Shown here in pieces: positions 1-6,928 of a stretch of DNA of 8,528 bases. The stretch covers positions 1 through 8,528 of the forward strand of contig QEUW01000333.1 in assembly GCA_003577005.1 (NCBI GenBank). Reading direction: 5' to 3'. The position numbers and the translations under genes are program-made. Within the stretch, counting starts at the first letter, position 1. Every line of letters starts with the position of its first letter. The notes below the pieces were generated by a model that was not told the DNA's origin, did not search any database, and was given only the letters and a program-made list of their open reading frames with translations. This stretch comes from Chloroflexota bacterium (lineage in GTDB: Bacteria; Chloroflexota; Anaerolineae; Caldilineales; Caldilineaceae).

Positions 1-330
1 ACCGGGATCGACGCCGTAAGCTGGGCCAGAGAGGTCGAACGCCGCGGCGCCGGTGAGATCCTGCTGACGTCGATGGATGGCGATGGCACCAAGGAAGGCT
101 ATGATGTGTCGCTCACCCGCGCTATCAGCGATGTCGTCACGATCCCCGTGATCGCCAGCGGGGGGGCCGGCCATCCCGACCACTTTGTCGCTGCGTTGAC
201 GGAGGGCGGAGCCGCCGCCGCGCTCGCCGCCAGCCTCTTTCACTTCAAAGAACTCTCGATCATGGAGGTGAAAGAGCATTTACGCCGGGCGGGGGTTCCT
301 GTGCGCATGCCGCTTGCGAGTGCGGCATGA
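1..330 (+). CDS. hisF: HisF, imidazole glycerol phosphate synthase cyclase subunit (3' part)
   Basis: This is the C-terminal 109 residues of the cyclase subunit of imidazole glycerol phosphate synthase; the reading frame is open from the first base, so the 5' part lies outside the window. HisF works with the glutaminase HisH in the cytoplasm, converting PRFAR plus ammonia to imidazole glycerol phosphate and AICAR. Seen here are the second-half TIM-barrel signatures: [18 protein letters not shown] (fragment residues 18-35), whose second Asp (D28) matches the known catalytic acid, then [10 protein letters not shown], which binds phosphate, and LAASLFHF near the end. The Arg often found in the DRDGT motif is Gly, a variation HisF tolerates. 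The stop overlaps the hisI start as ATGA, so the two are probably translationally coupled in one his operon. Recognition is secure. Confidence 0.96.
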   Translation, partial: TGIDAVSWAREVERRGAGEILLTSMDGDGTKEGYDVSLTRAISDVVTIPVIASGGAGHPDHFVAALTEGGAAAALAASLFHFKELSIMEVKEHLRRAGVPVRMPLASAA

Positions 331-695
331 GCGAAGCGATCTCCGCCACCGAACTATTTCAGTTGGTCAGGTTCGATGCCAGTGGCCTCGTGCCGGCTAT
401 TGTGCAGGATGTTCGGACCCGGCAAGTGTTGATGATGGCGTGGATGAATGCCGAAAGTCTGCGCCAGACGCTGGTCACCGGGGAGACGGTCTTCTGGAGT
501 CGCAGCCGCCAGGAACTCTGGCACAAAGGCGCCACCAGCGGTAACGTCCAGCGTGTGATGGAGGTACGCATAGACTGCGATGGAGATACCCTGTTGATCC
601 TGGTCGATCCAGCCGGCCCCGCCTGCCATACTGGCGCGGTGAGTTGTTTCTTCCGTTCAGCGCAAGCACCCAAACCAGAACACCCAATCCCATGA
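327..695 (+). CDS. hisI: HisI, phosphoribosyl-AMP cyclohydrolase
   Basis: This 122-residue protein matches the stand-alone form of phosphoribosyl-AMP cyclohydrolase, which opens the adenine ring of PR-AMP in the third step of histidine synthesis. Conserved blocks are visible in order: MMAWMN (36-41), [20 protein letters not shown] (54-73), the acidic DCDGD segment (83-87), and [12 protein letters not shown] (98-109). Cys84, Cys100 and Cys107 have the 16- and 7-residue spacing of the family's zinc ligands, and the Asp residues of DCDGD fit the second metal site. The ATG overlaps the hisF stop, and its own TGA overlaps the hisE ATG, so translation is probably handed on along the operon. A longer ORF starting at 314 in another frame is a shadow. 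The Pro-rich tail after residue 110 looks unstructured. Confidence 0.96.
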   Translation: MSEAISATELFQLVRFDASGLVPAIVQDVRTRQVLMMAWMNAESLRQTLVTGETVFWSRSRQELWHKGATSGNVQRVMEVRIDCDGDTLLILVDPAGPACHTGAVSCFFRSAQAPKPEHPIP

Positions 696-973
696 GCCAA
701 ATTCTGCACGACCTGTTTGCCACCATCGAGAGCCGAAAGAAAAATCCGCCCCGTGGCTCCTACACTGCTCATCTCTTTGTCGAGGGCGAAGATGAGATCC
801 TCAAAAAGCTGGGCGAAGAAGTCATCGAAGTGATCGTCGCCGCCAAGGGGCAGGGCAATGAACGCCTTGTTTCTGAGATGGCTGACCTCTTCTACCACTC
901 CCTCGTATTGCTGGCAGCTCGTGATCTACAACTGGCCGATATAGAGGCCGAACTCTCCAGACGTATGAAGTAG
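692..973 (+). CDS. hisE: HisE, phosphoribosyl-ATP pyrophosphatase
   Basis: This 93-residue all-helical protein is the stand-alone phosphoribosyl-ATP pyrophosphatase, which hydrolyses PR-ATP to PR-AMP and pyrophosphate just before the HisI step. The typical N-terminal [13 protein letters not shown] segment is followed by GSYTAHLF and then the MazG-like metal-binding pattern: [10 protein letters not shown] (residues 38-47, with E42, E43 and E46) and EMADLFYH (62-69, with E62 and D65). I chose the ATG at 692 because it overlaps the hisI stop as ATGA and gives the usual family length. The frame is open upstream to an ATG at 644, but that would add 16 residues with no similarity and lies inside hisI. 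HisI and HisE are separate here; many bacteria fuse them. This is the last gene of the operon portion in the window. Confidence 0.95.
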   Translation: MSQILHDLFATIESRKKNPPRGSYTAHLFVEGEDEILKKLGEEVIEVIVAAKGQGNERLVSEMADLFYHSLVLLAARDLQLADIEAELSRRMK

Positions 974-1017
974 AAGCGAGCGCGCAAGCAATCGCTGTCG
1001 TAAGATAATTAGGGTAG

Positions 1018-1067
1018 ACAAGTAGGCAGGTAGACATGCCGTGCTCCCTGTCTACCTGCCTACTTGT
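1018..1067. repeat. Perfect 19-bp inverted repeat downstream of hisE
   Basis: The left arm ACAAGTAGGCAGGTAGACA (1018-1036) is exactly complementary to 1049-1067, with a 12-base loop (1037-1048). After a small internal loop, AGGG at 1011-1014 can pair with CCCT at 1070-1073, extending the stem. Each arm is itself built from near-repeats: GTAGACA occurs at 1014-1020 and 1030-1036. There is no T-run after the stem, so a standard intrinsic terminator is not indicated, although it may protect or end the his mRNA. It looks like a short dispersed palindromic element. No terminal sites or transposase gene are visible. Confidence 0.85.
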
Positions 1068-1114
1068 GTCCCTGTCTGCCCGCTGGCGCAAAGCACATCT
1101 CTCTAGACTCTCTA

Positions 1115-1143
1115 TTGGTAAACCCTTTGACAAGTGATACAAT
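1115..1143 (+). promoter_or_regulatory. Candidate sigma70-type promoter of guaB
   Basis: TTGGTA (1115-1120) and TACAAT (1138-1143) are separated by 17 bases and resemble -35 and -10 boxes. Transcription would start near 1150, leaving about a 40-base leader that carries GAGGAG (1175-1180) eight bases before the guaB ATG. A perfect TTGACA lies at 1127-1132, but only five bases before TACAAT, so those two cannot form one promoter; the TTGACA has no -10 box at normal spacing downstream. Confidence 0.5.
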
Positions 1144-1188
1144 GAAGCCCGGCGACCCGTGTGAGAGCTTAGACGAGGAGACGACGCA

Positions 1189-2760
1189 ATGGTGATGGAA
1201 ATTCGGGAGCGGGCGCGGCGCCAGCCCACCATCAACGGTATAAATGGCCGGTCGCGGGCGGATACACTGTTTGTCAAAGAAGCGCTGACTTTCGATGATG
1301 TGTTGCTAGTGCCGGGTTATGCCGAAAAGCTGCCTTCTGAGGTGGACCTGCATACCCGCCTGCACGAGCGGCTGGCGCTCAATATTCCCGTGGTGAGCGC
1401 AGCGATGGATACGGTGACGGAGAGCGAACTGGCGGTTGCCCTGGCGCGCCAGGGTGGGCTGGGTGTGATCCACCGCAACCTGACGCCCGAACAACAGGCC
1501 GAAGAGGTCGATAAAGTCAAACGCAGCGAAAGCGGCATGATCGTTGACCCTATCACCCTGACACCCGATGCCACGCTGGGCCAGGCCGAAGCGCTCATGA
1601 GCCGCTATCACATCAGTGGTGTGCCCATCACCGACGAGGCGGGCAGGCTGGTCGGTATCCTCACCAATCGCGATGTACGTTTTGCCGCCGACTATGGTCG
1701 CCCCGTCCGCGATTATATGACCAGCGAAGGGCTCATCACCGCCCGCATCGGCACCACACTGGCCGAGGCGCAGGAGATCCTCCACCGCTACCGCATCGAG
1801 AAGCTGCCCCTGGTGGATGACCACGGTCTGCTCAAAGGGTTAATTACCTACAAAGACATCCTCAAGCGCGAAGCCTATCCCCAGGCCGCCAAAGACGAGC
1901 GGGGACGGCTGTTGGTAGCCGGAGCCATCGGCGTGGGCGAAGCAGGGTTGGCGCGGGCCGCAGCGCTCGTCGAAGCCGGCGTTGATGCCGTTGCCATCGA
2001 CACCGCTCACGGCCACAGTAAAGGGGTGGTCGAAACGATCCGGGCGCTACGCAGCCGTTTCCCCGAGGTGGTCATCCTGGCCGGCAACGTAGTGACGCCC
2101 GATGGCGTACGCCTCCTGGCTGAGGCCGGGGCAAACGTGGTCAAGGTGGGCGTCGGGGCCGGCTCCATCTGTACGACGCGCATTGTGAGTGGCGCCGGGA
2201 TGCCCCAACTGACCGCCATTGCCGATTGCGCCGAAGCCGGGCAGCAACTCGGTGTCGCGGTCATCGCCGATGGTGGTATTCGCTACAGTGGCGACATCAC
2301 CAAGGCGCTGGCTGCCGGTGCATCAGCGGTTATGCTGGGCAGTCTGCTGGCCGGTCTCCACGAATCGCCGGGCGAGATCGTCATTCACGAGGGGCGTTCG
2401 TTCAAGGAATACCGTGGCATGGGCAGCCTGGCCGCCATGCGGGGCCGGGCGCGCGACCGCTACCAGACCGGCCAGGGCGACCACGCCAGCCCTGATGTCG
2501 GCGGTAAACTGGTGCCTGAAGGGATCGAAGGGCAGGTGCCCTACAAGGGCCATCTACGCGACTTTATGTTCCAACTCATGGGCGGTCTGCGCAGCGGCAT
2601 GGGCTATGTGGGCGCCGCCAGCATCCCTGATCTCTGGCAGAAGGCGCGCTTTGTCCGCATCAGCGCCGCTAGCTACCAGGAGAGCCACCCGCACAGCATC
2701 ACCATCACCAAAGAGGCGCCCAACTATCAGATCCCGCAGGGGTCGTCGCGCCGGGTTTGA
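1189..2760 (+). CDS. guaB: GuaB, inosine-5'-monophosphate dehydrogenase
   Basis: This 523-residue enzyme oxidises IMP to XMP with NAD+, the committed step to GMP, in the cytoplasm. The catalytic barrel begins at [14 protein letters not shown] (about residues 30-43). A pair of CBS domains is inserted at about 117-165 and 171-230. The barrel then resumes with the NAD-site Asp271 (IDTAHGHS), the nucleophile Cys328 in GSICTTR, Asp361 in [10 protein letters not shown] that binds the IMP ribose, and the flap Arg424-Tyr425 dyad followed by KLVPEGIEG. All key residues are present. GAGSIC replaces the usual GPGSIC. The protein is longer than the roughly 490-residue norm because of about 22 extra residues at the N-terminus and a short C-terminal tail. 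The ATG at 1189 is supported by GAGGAG eight bases upstream. It probably heads a unit with the next two genes. Confidence 0.97.
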   Translation: MVMEIRERARRQPTINGINGRSRADTLFVKEALTFDDVLLVPGYAEKLPSEVDLHTRLHERLALNIPVVSAAMDTVTESELAVALARQGGLGVIHRNLTPEQQAEEVDKVKRSESGMIVDPITLTPDATLGQAEALMSRYHISGVPITDEAGRLVGILTNRDVRFAADYGRPVRDYMTSEGLITARIGTTLAEAQEILHRYRIEKLPLVDDHGLLKGLITYKDILKREAYPQAAKDERGRLLVAGAIGVGEAGLARAAALVEAGVDAVAIDTAHGHSKGVVETIRALRSRFPEVVILAGNVVTPDGVRLLAEAGANVVKVGVGAGSICTTRIVSGAGMPQLTAIADCAEAGQQLGVAVIADGGIRYSGDITKALAAGASAVMLGSLLAGLHESPGEIVIHEGRSFKEYRGMGSLAAMRGRARDRYQTGQGDHASPDVGGKLVPEGIEGQVPYKGHLRDFMFQLMGGLRSGMGYVGAASIPDLWQKARFVRISAASYQESHPHSITITKEAPNYQIPQGSSRRV

Positions 2761-2783
2761 GATATAACCAGCAGGAGTTTCTG

Positions 2784-3035
2784 ATGGCACTCACCTTGGA
2801 ATATCCACGTTCGCCTGAGGCAGTGGCCGAAGTATTCTGGTTGGCGTTCAAATCGCTTGCTGAAGTAGAGCAGCGTGCGGTGTTAGAGCGTCTGTTGCAA
2901 ACGCCGGTGCCAAGACTAAAGACCAAACTTGCACCGCAACCGGCCGACCATTTGCCTCAGCTGAGTGGCATTGTCGCGCTCGGCGGAGATGCTGTTGAAG
3001 ATTCCGAGCGGCTCTATGACCTCGATACCAAATAA
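2784..3035 (+). CDS. Small 83-residue protein of unknown function
   Basis: This is an 83-residue acidic soluble protein that I do not assign to a function. The ATG at 2784 has AGGAG (2773-2777) six bases upstream; the frame extends further 5' but without support. A predicted helical first half, roughly residues 10-43 ([20 protein letters not shown] onward), is followed by a Pro-rich linker and the tail [20 protein letters not shown] (60-79). That tail resembles the ends of small antitoxin-like proteins I associate with cyanobacteria and Chloroflexi, an impression from memory only. No PIN, RelE or other toxin gene is adjacent, so a toxin-antitoxin role is not supported by context. It sits 23 bases after guaB and 20 before the dehydrogenase, on the same strand, so co-transcription is likely. 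Its good ribosome site and tight spacing argue that it is a real gene. Confidence 0.72.
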   Translation: MALTLEYPRSPEAVAEVFWLAFKSLAEVEQRAVLERLLQTPVPRLKTKLAPQPADHLPQLSGIVALGGDAVEDSERLYDLDTK

Positions 3036-3055
3036 CCAGGCAACCGAGGAACCTA

Positions 3056-3808
3056 ATGAGTGACCAAGCGCGCGCGCGGTTTACCGGCAAAGCCGCACTT
3101 GTTACCGGCGGCGGCACGGGGATCGGTGCCGCGATTGCCGAACAGCTTGCCGCAGAAGGGGCCGCCGTCGCCATCTGCGGGCGCCGGGTTGAGGTATTGA
3201 ACGCCACGGCAGAACGGCTCAACGCCGCCGGCTACACTGTAGTTGCCGTGCCGGGGGATGTGGCCGTCGATGTGTCCGCCATCGTGCGTACAGTGGTGGA
3301 GAAGCTGGGGCGGCTGGATGTGCTGGTCAACAATGCGGCGCGCTCGGGCGGTGTGAGTGTGGGTGAAATGGCGTCACAGATCTGGCGCGAGGTGATGGCG
3401 GTCAACCTGGACGCTGCATTTGAGCTCGTGCATCACGCGCTTCCTCACCTGATCGCCAGCCGAGGCGCTATTCTGCACATCAGCAGCATCAGCGCTGTCG
3501 CCGGTGAGTTTGACGATGTGGCATACGCGGCCAGCAAAGCCGGGCTGGAAGGCTTTAGCCGGCGGCTGGCGCTCGAAGTGGCCGAGCACGGCGTGCGCTC
3601 CAATGTCATCCGCCCCGGGCTGATCCAGACCGAGGTCTTTGCCGCCATGCCCAGCGACTTCTTCGATACCCAGATCCCCATGATCCCGCTGCGCCAGATC
3701 GGCCAGCCGGAGGATATTGCACGCGCAGCCGCCTTTCTCTGTTCCGACGAGGCCCGCTTTATTACCGGCGCCGTGCTCACGGTGGATGGTGGCGAGTCGG
3801 TGAAGTAG
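3056..3808 (+). CDS. Short-chain dehydrogenase/reductase (SDR), FabG-like
   Basis: This 250-residue protein is a classical SDR oxidoreductase with one Rossmann domain and no signal peptide or membrane segment. It has the cofactor loop TGGGTGIG (17-24), NNAA (92-95), Asn117, and the catalytic Ser144, Tyr157 and Lys161 in ISS...YAASK. The FabG-like end [11 protein letters not shown] (236-246) is also present. Arg43-Arg44 after the second strand suggests NADP(H) over NAD(H); that is an inference. The substrate cannot be read from the sequence: FabG-type acyl-carrier reductases and many sugar, steroid or alcohol dehydrogenases share this pattern. GAGGA (3046-3050) lies five bases before the ATG. 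The gene follows the 83-residue ORF closely and probably belongs to the guaB transcription unit, though no metabolic link to GMP synthesis is evident. Confidence 0.93.
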   Translation: MSDQARARFTGKAALVTGGGTGIGAAIAEQLAAEGAAVAICGRRVEVLNATAERLNAAGYTVVAVPGDVAVDVSAIVRTVVEKLGRLDVLVNNAARSGGVSVGEMASQIWREVMAVNLDAAFELVHHALPHLIASRGAILHISSISAVAGEFDDVAYAASKAGLEGFSRRLALEVAEHGVRSNVIRPGLIQTEVFAAMPSDFFDTQIPMIPLRQIGQPEDIARAAAFLCSDEARFITGAVLTVDGGESVK

Positions 3809-3847
3809 AGAGTGGTTTTCATGGATGTAAATAAGCAGCCCATTCGT

Positions 3848-3960
3848 AGTTAACAGCAATCAGTGATCAGTAGTCAGTAATCAGTTAATGATCAGTAAAC
3901 AGTTAACAGTGTCCTGCATGAATGACTGTCAACTGATTACTGTTAACTGATAACTGATCA
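3848..3960. repeat. CAGT-rich iterated palindromic repeat in the purA leader
   Basis: This block is made almost entirely of variants of ATCAGT, GTCAGT and GTTAACAGT and their complements. The largest stem pairs 3889-3910 with 3939-3960 (20 of 22 positions). Alternatives are 3848-3864 with 3932-3948 (16 of 17) and 3875-3886 with 3931-3942 (12 of 12). All three use overlapping right-hand segments, so only one can form at a time. It ends six bases before the purA ribosome site, and its AT-rich content contrasts with the flanking genes. It is most likely a dispersed intergenic repeat; a regulatory role is only a possibility. Confidence 0.85.
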
Positions 3961-3980
3961 CCTCAGAGAGGACTTACACC

Positions 3981-5252
3981 ATGCCAGTGACAGCAGTCGT
4001 CGGCGCTCAGTGGGGAGATGAAGGGAAGGGGCGCATCATCGACTATCTGGCGCAACAGGCCGATGTGGTGATTCGCTTCCAGGGGGGCGACAATGCCGGC
4101 CACACGGTGATCAACGAATATGGCAAACATGCGCTGCACCTGATCCCCAGCGGCATCTTCAACCCAAACACCATGAATATCATCGGCTCCGGCTGTGTGG
4201 TCAACCCCCAGGCGTTGCTCGAAGAGATGGCGACACTGAAGGCTGCTGGCGTGGCTCTGGACAACCTCTGGATCAGCAACCGGGCGCAGATTGTCATGCC
4301 CTATCACCGGCTCATCGATGCGCTGGAAGAAGAGTCGCGTGGTCTCGACACCATCGGCACCACCCGCCGCGGGATCGGTCCTGCCTATGCCGACAAGGCG
4401 GCGCGCTCCGGTCTGCGTATCGGCGACCTGCTCCAGCCCGACTGGTTGGAAGGCCGGCTGGACAATGCGCTGCGCACGGCCAATGAGCGGATCCGCATCC
4501 TGGGCGGCAAGCCGGTCGATGGGCAGGAACTCTTTGCCCTCTGCATGGAATTTCGCGAGCAGTTGGAGCATCGCATCATCGACACTGTGCCGGTGCTGCG
4601 CCGGGCGCTGGCCGAGGAGCGTCACATCCTGCTCGAAGGGCAACTCGGTGTCATGCGCGACCTGGATTGGGGCATCTATCCCTATGTTACCAGCAGCAAC
4701 CCGACGGCGGCGTTTGCTACTTCGGGCGCAGGTCTGCCGGCGCGCACGCTCGACCGGGTCATCGGTGTGGTCAAAGCCTACAGCACTTGCGTGGGTGATG
4801 GCCCTTTCCCCGTGGAGTTGAAAGATGCTGACGGTGACCGCCTGCGCGAGATCGGGCAGGAATATGGCGCGACCACGGGGCGCCCGCGGCGTTGTGGATG
4901 GTTCGATGGTGTGGCGATCAACTATGCCGCCTGGCTCAACGGCATGACCAGCATCGCCGTTACCAAGCTGGACGTTCTGGACACTTTTGCTACGCTGAAG
5001 ATCTGCACCGGCTACCGACTGCCGGGCGGCGATATCGTCACCGACACATTGCCGGATACGCCGGTACTCAACGAGGTCACACCCGTCTACGAGGAGTGGG
5101 AAGGTTGGCAGACTTCGACGACAGAGTGCCGGCGCTGGGCTGACCTGCCCTCGCAAGCACAGCGCTACATCAAACGGATCAGCGAACTGGCCGGTGCGCC
5201 GGTCTCCCACGTCGCAGTCGGCCCTGCCCGCGAGCAGATGTTTGTCGTGTAG
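3981..5252 (+). CDS. purA: PurA, adenylosuccinate synthetase
   Basis: This 423-residue enzyme joins IMP and aspartate with GTP hydrolysis to give adenylosuccinate, the first committed step to AMP. It carries [10 protein letters not shown] (8-17) with catalytic Asp13, GGDNAGHT (35-42) with catalytic His41, and the IMP-phosphate loop [14 protein letters not shown] (125-138). Further on are [22 protein letters not shown] and the guanine-binding TKLD (328-331). Length is typical. One conserved loop is unusual: [16 protein letters not shown] (216-231) replaces the common FEGAQGTLLDIDxG, so the family's IMP-contacting Gln aligns with Leu222 while a Gln stands one position earlier. This may be a lineage variant. 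The ATG has GAGAGGA (3966-3972) eight bases upstream. The gene probably has its own leader, which holds the CAGT repeat block. The 415-residue antisense ORF over it is a shadow. Confidence 0.97.
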   Translation: MPVTAVVGAQWGDEGKGRIIDYLAQQADVVIRFQGGDNAGHTVINEYGKHALHLIPSGIFNPNTMNIIGSGCVVNPQALLEEMATLKAAGVALDNLWISNRAQIVMPYHRLIDALEEESRGLDTIGTTRRGIGPAYADKAARSGLRIGDLLQPDWLEGRLDNALRTANERIRILGGKPVDGQELFALCMEFREQLEHRIIDTVPVLRRALAEERHILLEGQLGVMRDLDWGIYPYVTSSNPTAAFATSGAGLPARTLDRVIGVVKAYSTCVGDGPFPVELKDADGDRLREIGQEYGATTGRPRRCGWFDGVAINYAAWLNGMTSIAVTKLDVLDTFATLKICTGYRLPGGDIVTDTLPDTPVLNEVTPVYEEWEGWQTSTTECRRWADLPSQAQRYIKRISELAGAPVSHVAVGPAREQMFVV

Positions 5253-5282
5253 GAAAAGCAGTTCGCGGAGGACACAGAGGAG

Positions 5283-5354
5283 ACACAGAGAGTGCAGAGA
5301 AGATCTTAGAAGTTGTTCTCCGTGCTCTCCGTGTCTTCTCTGCGTTCTCTGTGT
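5283..5354. repeat. CACAGAG/CTCTGTG inverted repeat after purA
   Basis: The segment 5283-5303 pairs with 5334-5354 at 19 of 21 positions, around a 30-base spacer containing AGATCT-like and CTCCGTG words. The left side iterates CAGAG and the right side iterates CTCCGTG and TTCTCTG. Repeats of this composition are scattered between genes in several bacterial lineages. A related half copy is at 8382-8418. It fills most of the 150-bp gap between purA and the Rdx gene. No T-run follows the stem directly, so it is not called a terminator. Confidence 0.83.
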
Positions 5355-5402
5355 AGCGCTTTTCGCTTTATCTTGTCCAGGCTAAACGCCAGGAGTGAGC
5401 TT

Positions 5403-5687
5403 GTGATTCAGACCCCGCGCGTGGCGATCCGCTACTGCACCCAATGCCGCTGGCTCTTGCGCGCCGCGTGGATGGCGCAGGAACTGCTGACAACGTTCGA
5501 GCAAGAGATCGGCGAGGTTGCGCTCATCCCCGGCAGCGGCGGCGTCTTTGAGGTCTTTGTTGGCGAGACCCGCATCTGGTCGCGCGGCGAAGAGGGGCGT
5601 TTTCCTGATATCAAAGAGCTCAAACAGCTTGTGCGCGACCGGGTGGCGCCCCACAAAGAGCTTGGCCACAGTGACCGGCGGCCGTGA
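5403..5687 (+). CDS. SelW/SelT/SelH-type Rdx family protein (Cys form)
   Basis: This 94-residue protein belongs to the Rdx (SelT/SelW/SelH) family, which has a thioredoxin-like fold. The hallmark is CTQC at residues 12-15 within RYCTQCRWLLRAAWMAQELL. It is followed by IPGSGGVFEV and, near the end, FPDIKELKQLVRDRVAPHKELGHSD, both typical of bacterial members. Eukaryotic relatives often carry selenocysteine at the second position of the redox pair; here it is cysteine, and no selenocysteine TGA is involved. Family members are thought to be thiol redox proteins, with the exact substrate unknown. I start it at GTG 5403 because AGGAG (5391-5395) lies seven bases upstream; an ATG at 5313 would place 30 extra residues across the upstream repeat. 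The gene converges on the arginase-like gene 23 bases away, with no terminator visible between them. Confidence 0.9.
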   Translation: MIQTPRVAIRYCTQCRWLLRAAWMAQELLTTFEQEIGEVALIPGSGGVFEVFVGETRIWSRGEEGRFPDIKELKQLVRDRVAPHKELGHSDRRP

Positions 5688-5710
5688 ATGTACAGTTCTT
5701 CATGATAAAG

Positions 5711-6610
5711 TCAGGTATCCAAGATCGCTTGTAACAGCGCCAAAATCTGGCGTGCGTACTCACCATTCGGGTCGAGTGTTGGATTGTAAATGGTGACATC
5801 CAACCCCACAAGGGCGGGCGACTGGGCCAGCGGTCGCACGAGCGCCGCAACTTCCGTCCACGTCAGCCCTCCCGGCATGGGGTAGTCCACAGCCGGCAAT
5901 TCGTTTTTGTCTAGCACATCAAGGTCCAGATGTAGCCAGAAGTGGCCGGGGTCAAAGCGAAACCGTTCTTCGACTCCGGCGCCTGCGGCGGCGCAACCGT
6001 AGCGGCGGAGGGTCTCCGCATCATAGAGCGCCATCTTTGGCGCAACCGTGCGCGGGTCTGGCGCACCGTTGGCTGCGGCCTGAGCCTCATCGCGAAAGCC
6101 AAGCACGGTAACATCAGCCGGGTTGATCAAGGGCGGCGCCCCGGCAATATCCACCAGTCCGGCTGGCCCCAGCCCCGTCAGGATAGCCAGTTCCATATCA
6201 GCCGCTTCGCCCGTAGGTGACGATGAACCGTCGTAAAAGTCGAGATGGCCATCGACAAAGGCCAGCCCTGTGCGGCCGTACACATCGCGCAGCGCGGCGG
6301 CGACGCCGATAAGCAACGAGCAGCAGCCGCCGAGCACAAGCGGGCGCTGCCCGCTGCGCAGCAGATCGCCCACGGCGCGGCGGATAGTCGCCGTGGCAGC
6401 GCATAGATCGGCAAACCCAATGATACCGGTTGCCGGGTTGCGATGGGGATCGCTAATGGCAATGTCGAGATCGCCGGCATCCGCGGCGGTGACCGCATTG
6501 CCCAACCCGGCGCGGCGGAGGGCAGCGGGCATTCGTTCGACGCCAGTGAAACGACCAGTGCAGTCGAGAGGGGCGCCAATGATTGTAAAACGATTGATTC
6601 GTGTAGTCAA
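5711..6610 (-). CDS. Arginase/agmatinase-fold (ureohydrolase) family protein, divergent metal site
   Basis: This protein has the ureohydrolase fold of arginase, agmatinase and formiminoglutamase. Counted from a TTG start it has 299 residues. Present are VDGHLDFYD (119-127, with D120, H122 and D124) and HLDLDVLD (227-234, with D229 and D231), matching the metal-ligand pairs of the family. Two key features differ. The usual GGDHS is GGCCS (94-98), replacing the first histidine ligand with Cys97. The Glu of DxxEVNP, which holds the guanidinium group in arginases, is Ile274 in DVTIYNP. SPTGEAADMELA stands where arginase has its substrate His. It may hydrolyse a different amidino compound or be altered in activity; 'arginase' should not be assumed. 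AAGGGGGAG (6624-6616) sits five bases before TTG 6610, and I prefer this over the ATG at 6637, which has no ribosome site. CATAAT (6643-6638) is a possible -10 box without a clear -35. Confidence 0.85.
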   Translation of the reverse strand: MTTRINRFTIIGAPLDCTGRFTGVERMPAALRRAGLGNAVTAADAGDLDIAISDPHRNPATGIIGFADLCAATATIRRAVGDLLRSGQRPLVLGGCCSLLIGVAAALRDVYGRTGLAFVDGHLDFYDGSSSPTGEAADMELAILTGLGPAGLVDIAGAPPLINPADVTVLGFRDEAQAAANGAPDPRTVAPKMALYDAETLRRYGCAAAGAGVEERFRFDPGHFWLHLDLDVLDKNELPAVDYPMPGGLTWTEVAALVRPLAQSPALVGLDVTIYNPTLDPNGEYARQILALLQAILDT

Positions 6611-6690
6611 AAAGTCTCCCCCTTGTCTTGCTACCATTATGCTATCTACGTACGGCCAAAGAAATCTTTAGAGGCTGTTTGAAAAGAGTC

Positions 6691-6773
6691 GGTGCGTTGC
6701 ACGCGCAGCGTGCGATGCACCTGGGCCGCCGGGCATTCCTGAGGTGCAACGCACCTTGCAGGTGCATCGCACC
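6691..6773. repeat. Four-unit GTGCNNNGCAC palindromic repeat
   Basis: Four 11-base units lie at 6692-6702, 6710-6720, 6744-6754 and 6762-6772. Each has the form GTGC-NNN-GCAC, with central triplets GTT, GAT, AAC and ATC. Unit 1 is the exact reverse complement of unit 3, and unit 2 of unit 4. As a whole, 6691-6722 is an imperfect inverted repeat of 6742-6773 (26 of 32). The block lies between two divergent genes, about 70 bases upstream of the arginase-like start. Confidence 0.85.
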
Positions 6774-6857
6774 GGCGACGACGATTTTCAAGGTTGACTT
6801 GTGTTCTACTTCTAACTCCTCTTTTGGGGTGCGTCCGAAATTTTCATGCACAGGTGA

Positions 6858-6915
6858 CTGTCCCTGGGCGCCAGCGTGTACAGCAGAGGGGTCGGGCTAC
6901 GGCGCCCAGGGGCAG
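6858..6915. repeat. CCCTGGGCGCC inverted repeat
   Basis: CCCTGGGCGCC (6862-6872) is exactly complementary to 6901-6911. The stem extends through one G-T wobble to CTG (6858-6860) with CAG (6913-6915). The spacer is 28 bases. It is the second structured block in the long gap between the arginase-like and P1 peptidase genes. No gene or T-run is associated with it. Confidence 0.75.
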
Positions 6916-6928
6916 GTCTGCGTGACAC

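Noticed and set aside
314..898. Alternative ORFs in other frames and on the minus strand over hisI and hisE
   Set aside because: HisI and HisE motifs fix the true frames, and the alternatives show no family signatures.
1127..1143. TTGACA with TACAAT as a promoter
   Set aside because: The two boxes are only five bases apart; the TTGGTA box at 1115 has correct spacing instead.
3848..3960. CRISPR-like repetition
   Set aside because: The repeated words are short (6-12 bases), variable, on both strands and lack regularly sized unique spacers; no cas gene is nearby.
3963..5210. A 415-residue minus-strand ORF covering almost all of purA
   Set aside because: It is antisense to a gene with complete PurA motifs, has no recognisable domain, and is expected where GC-rich third positions suppress stops on the other strand.
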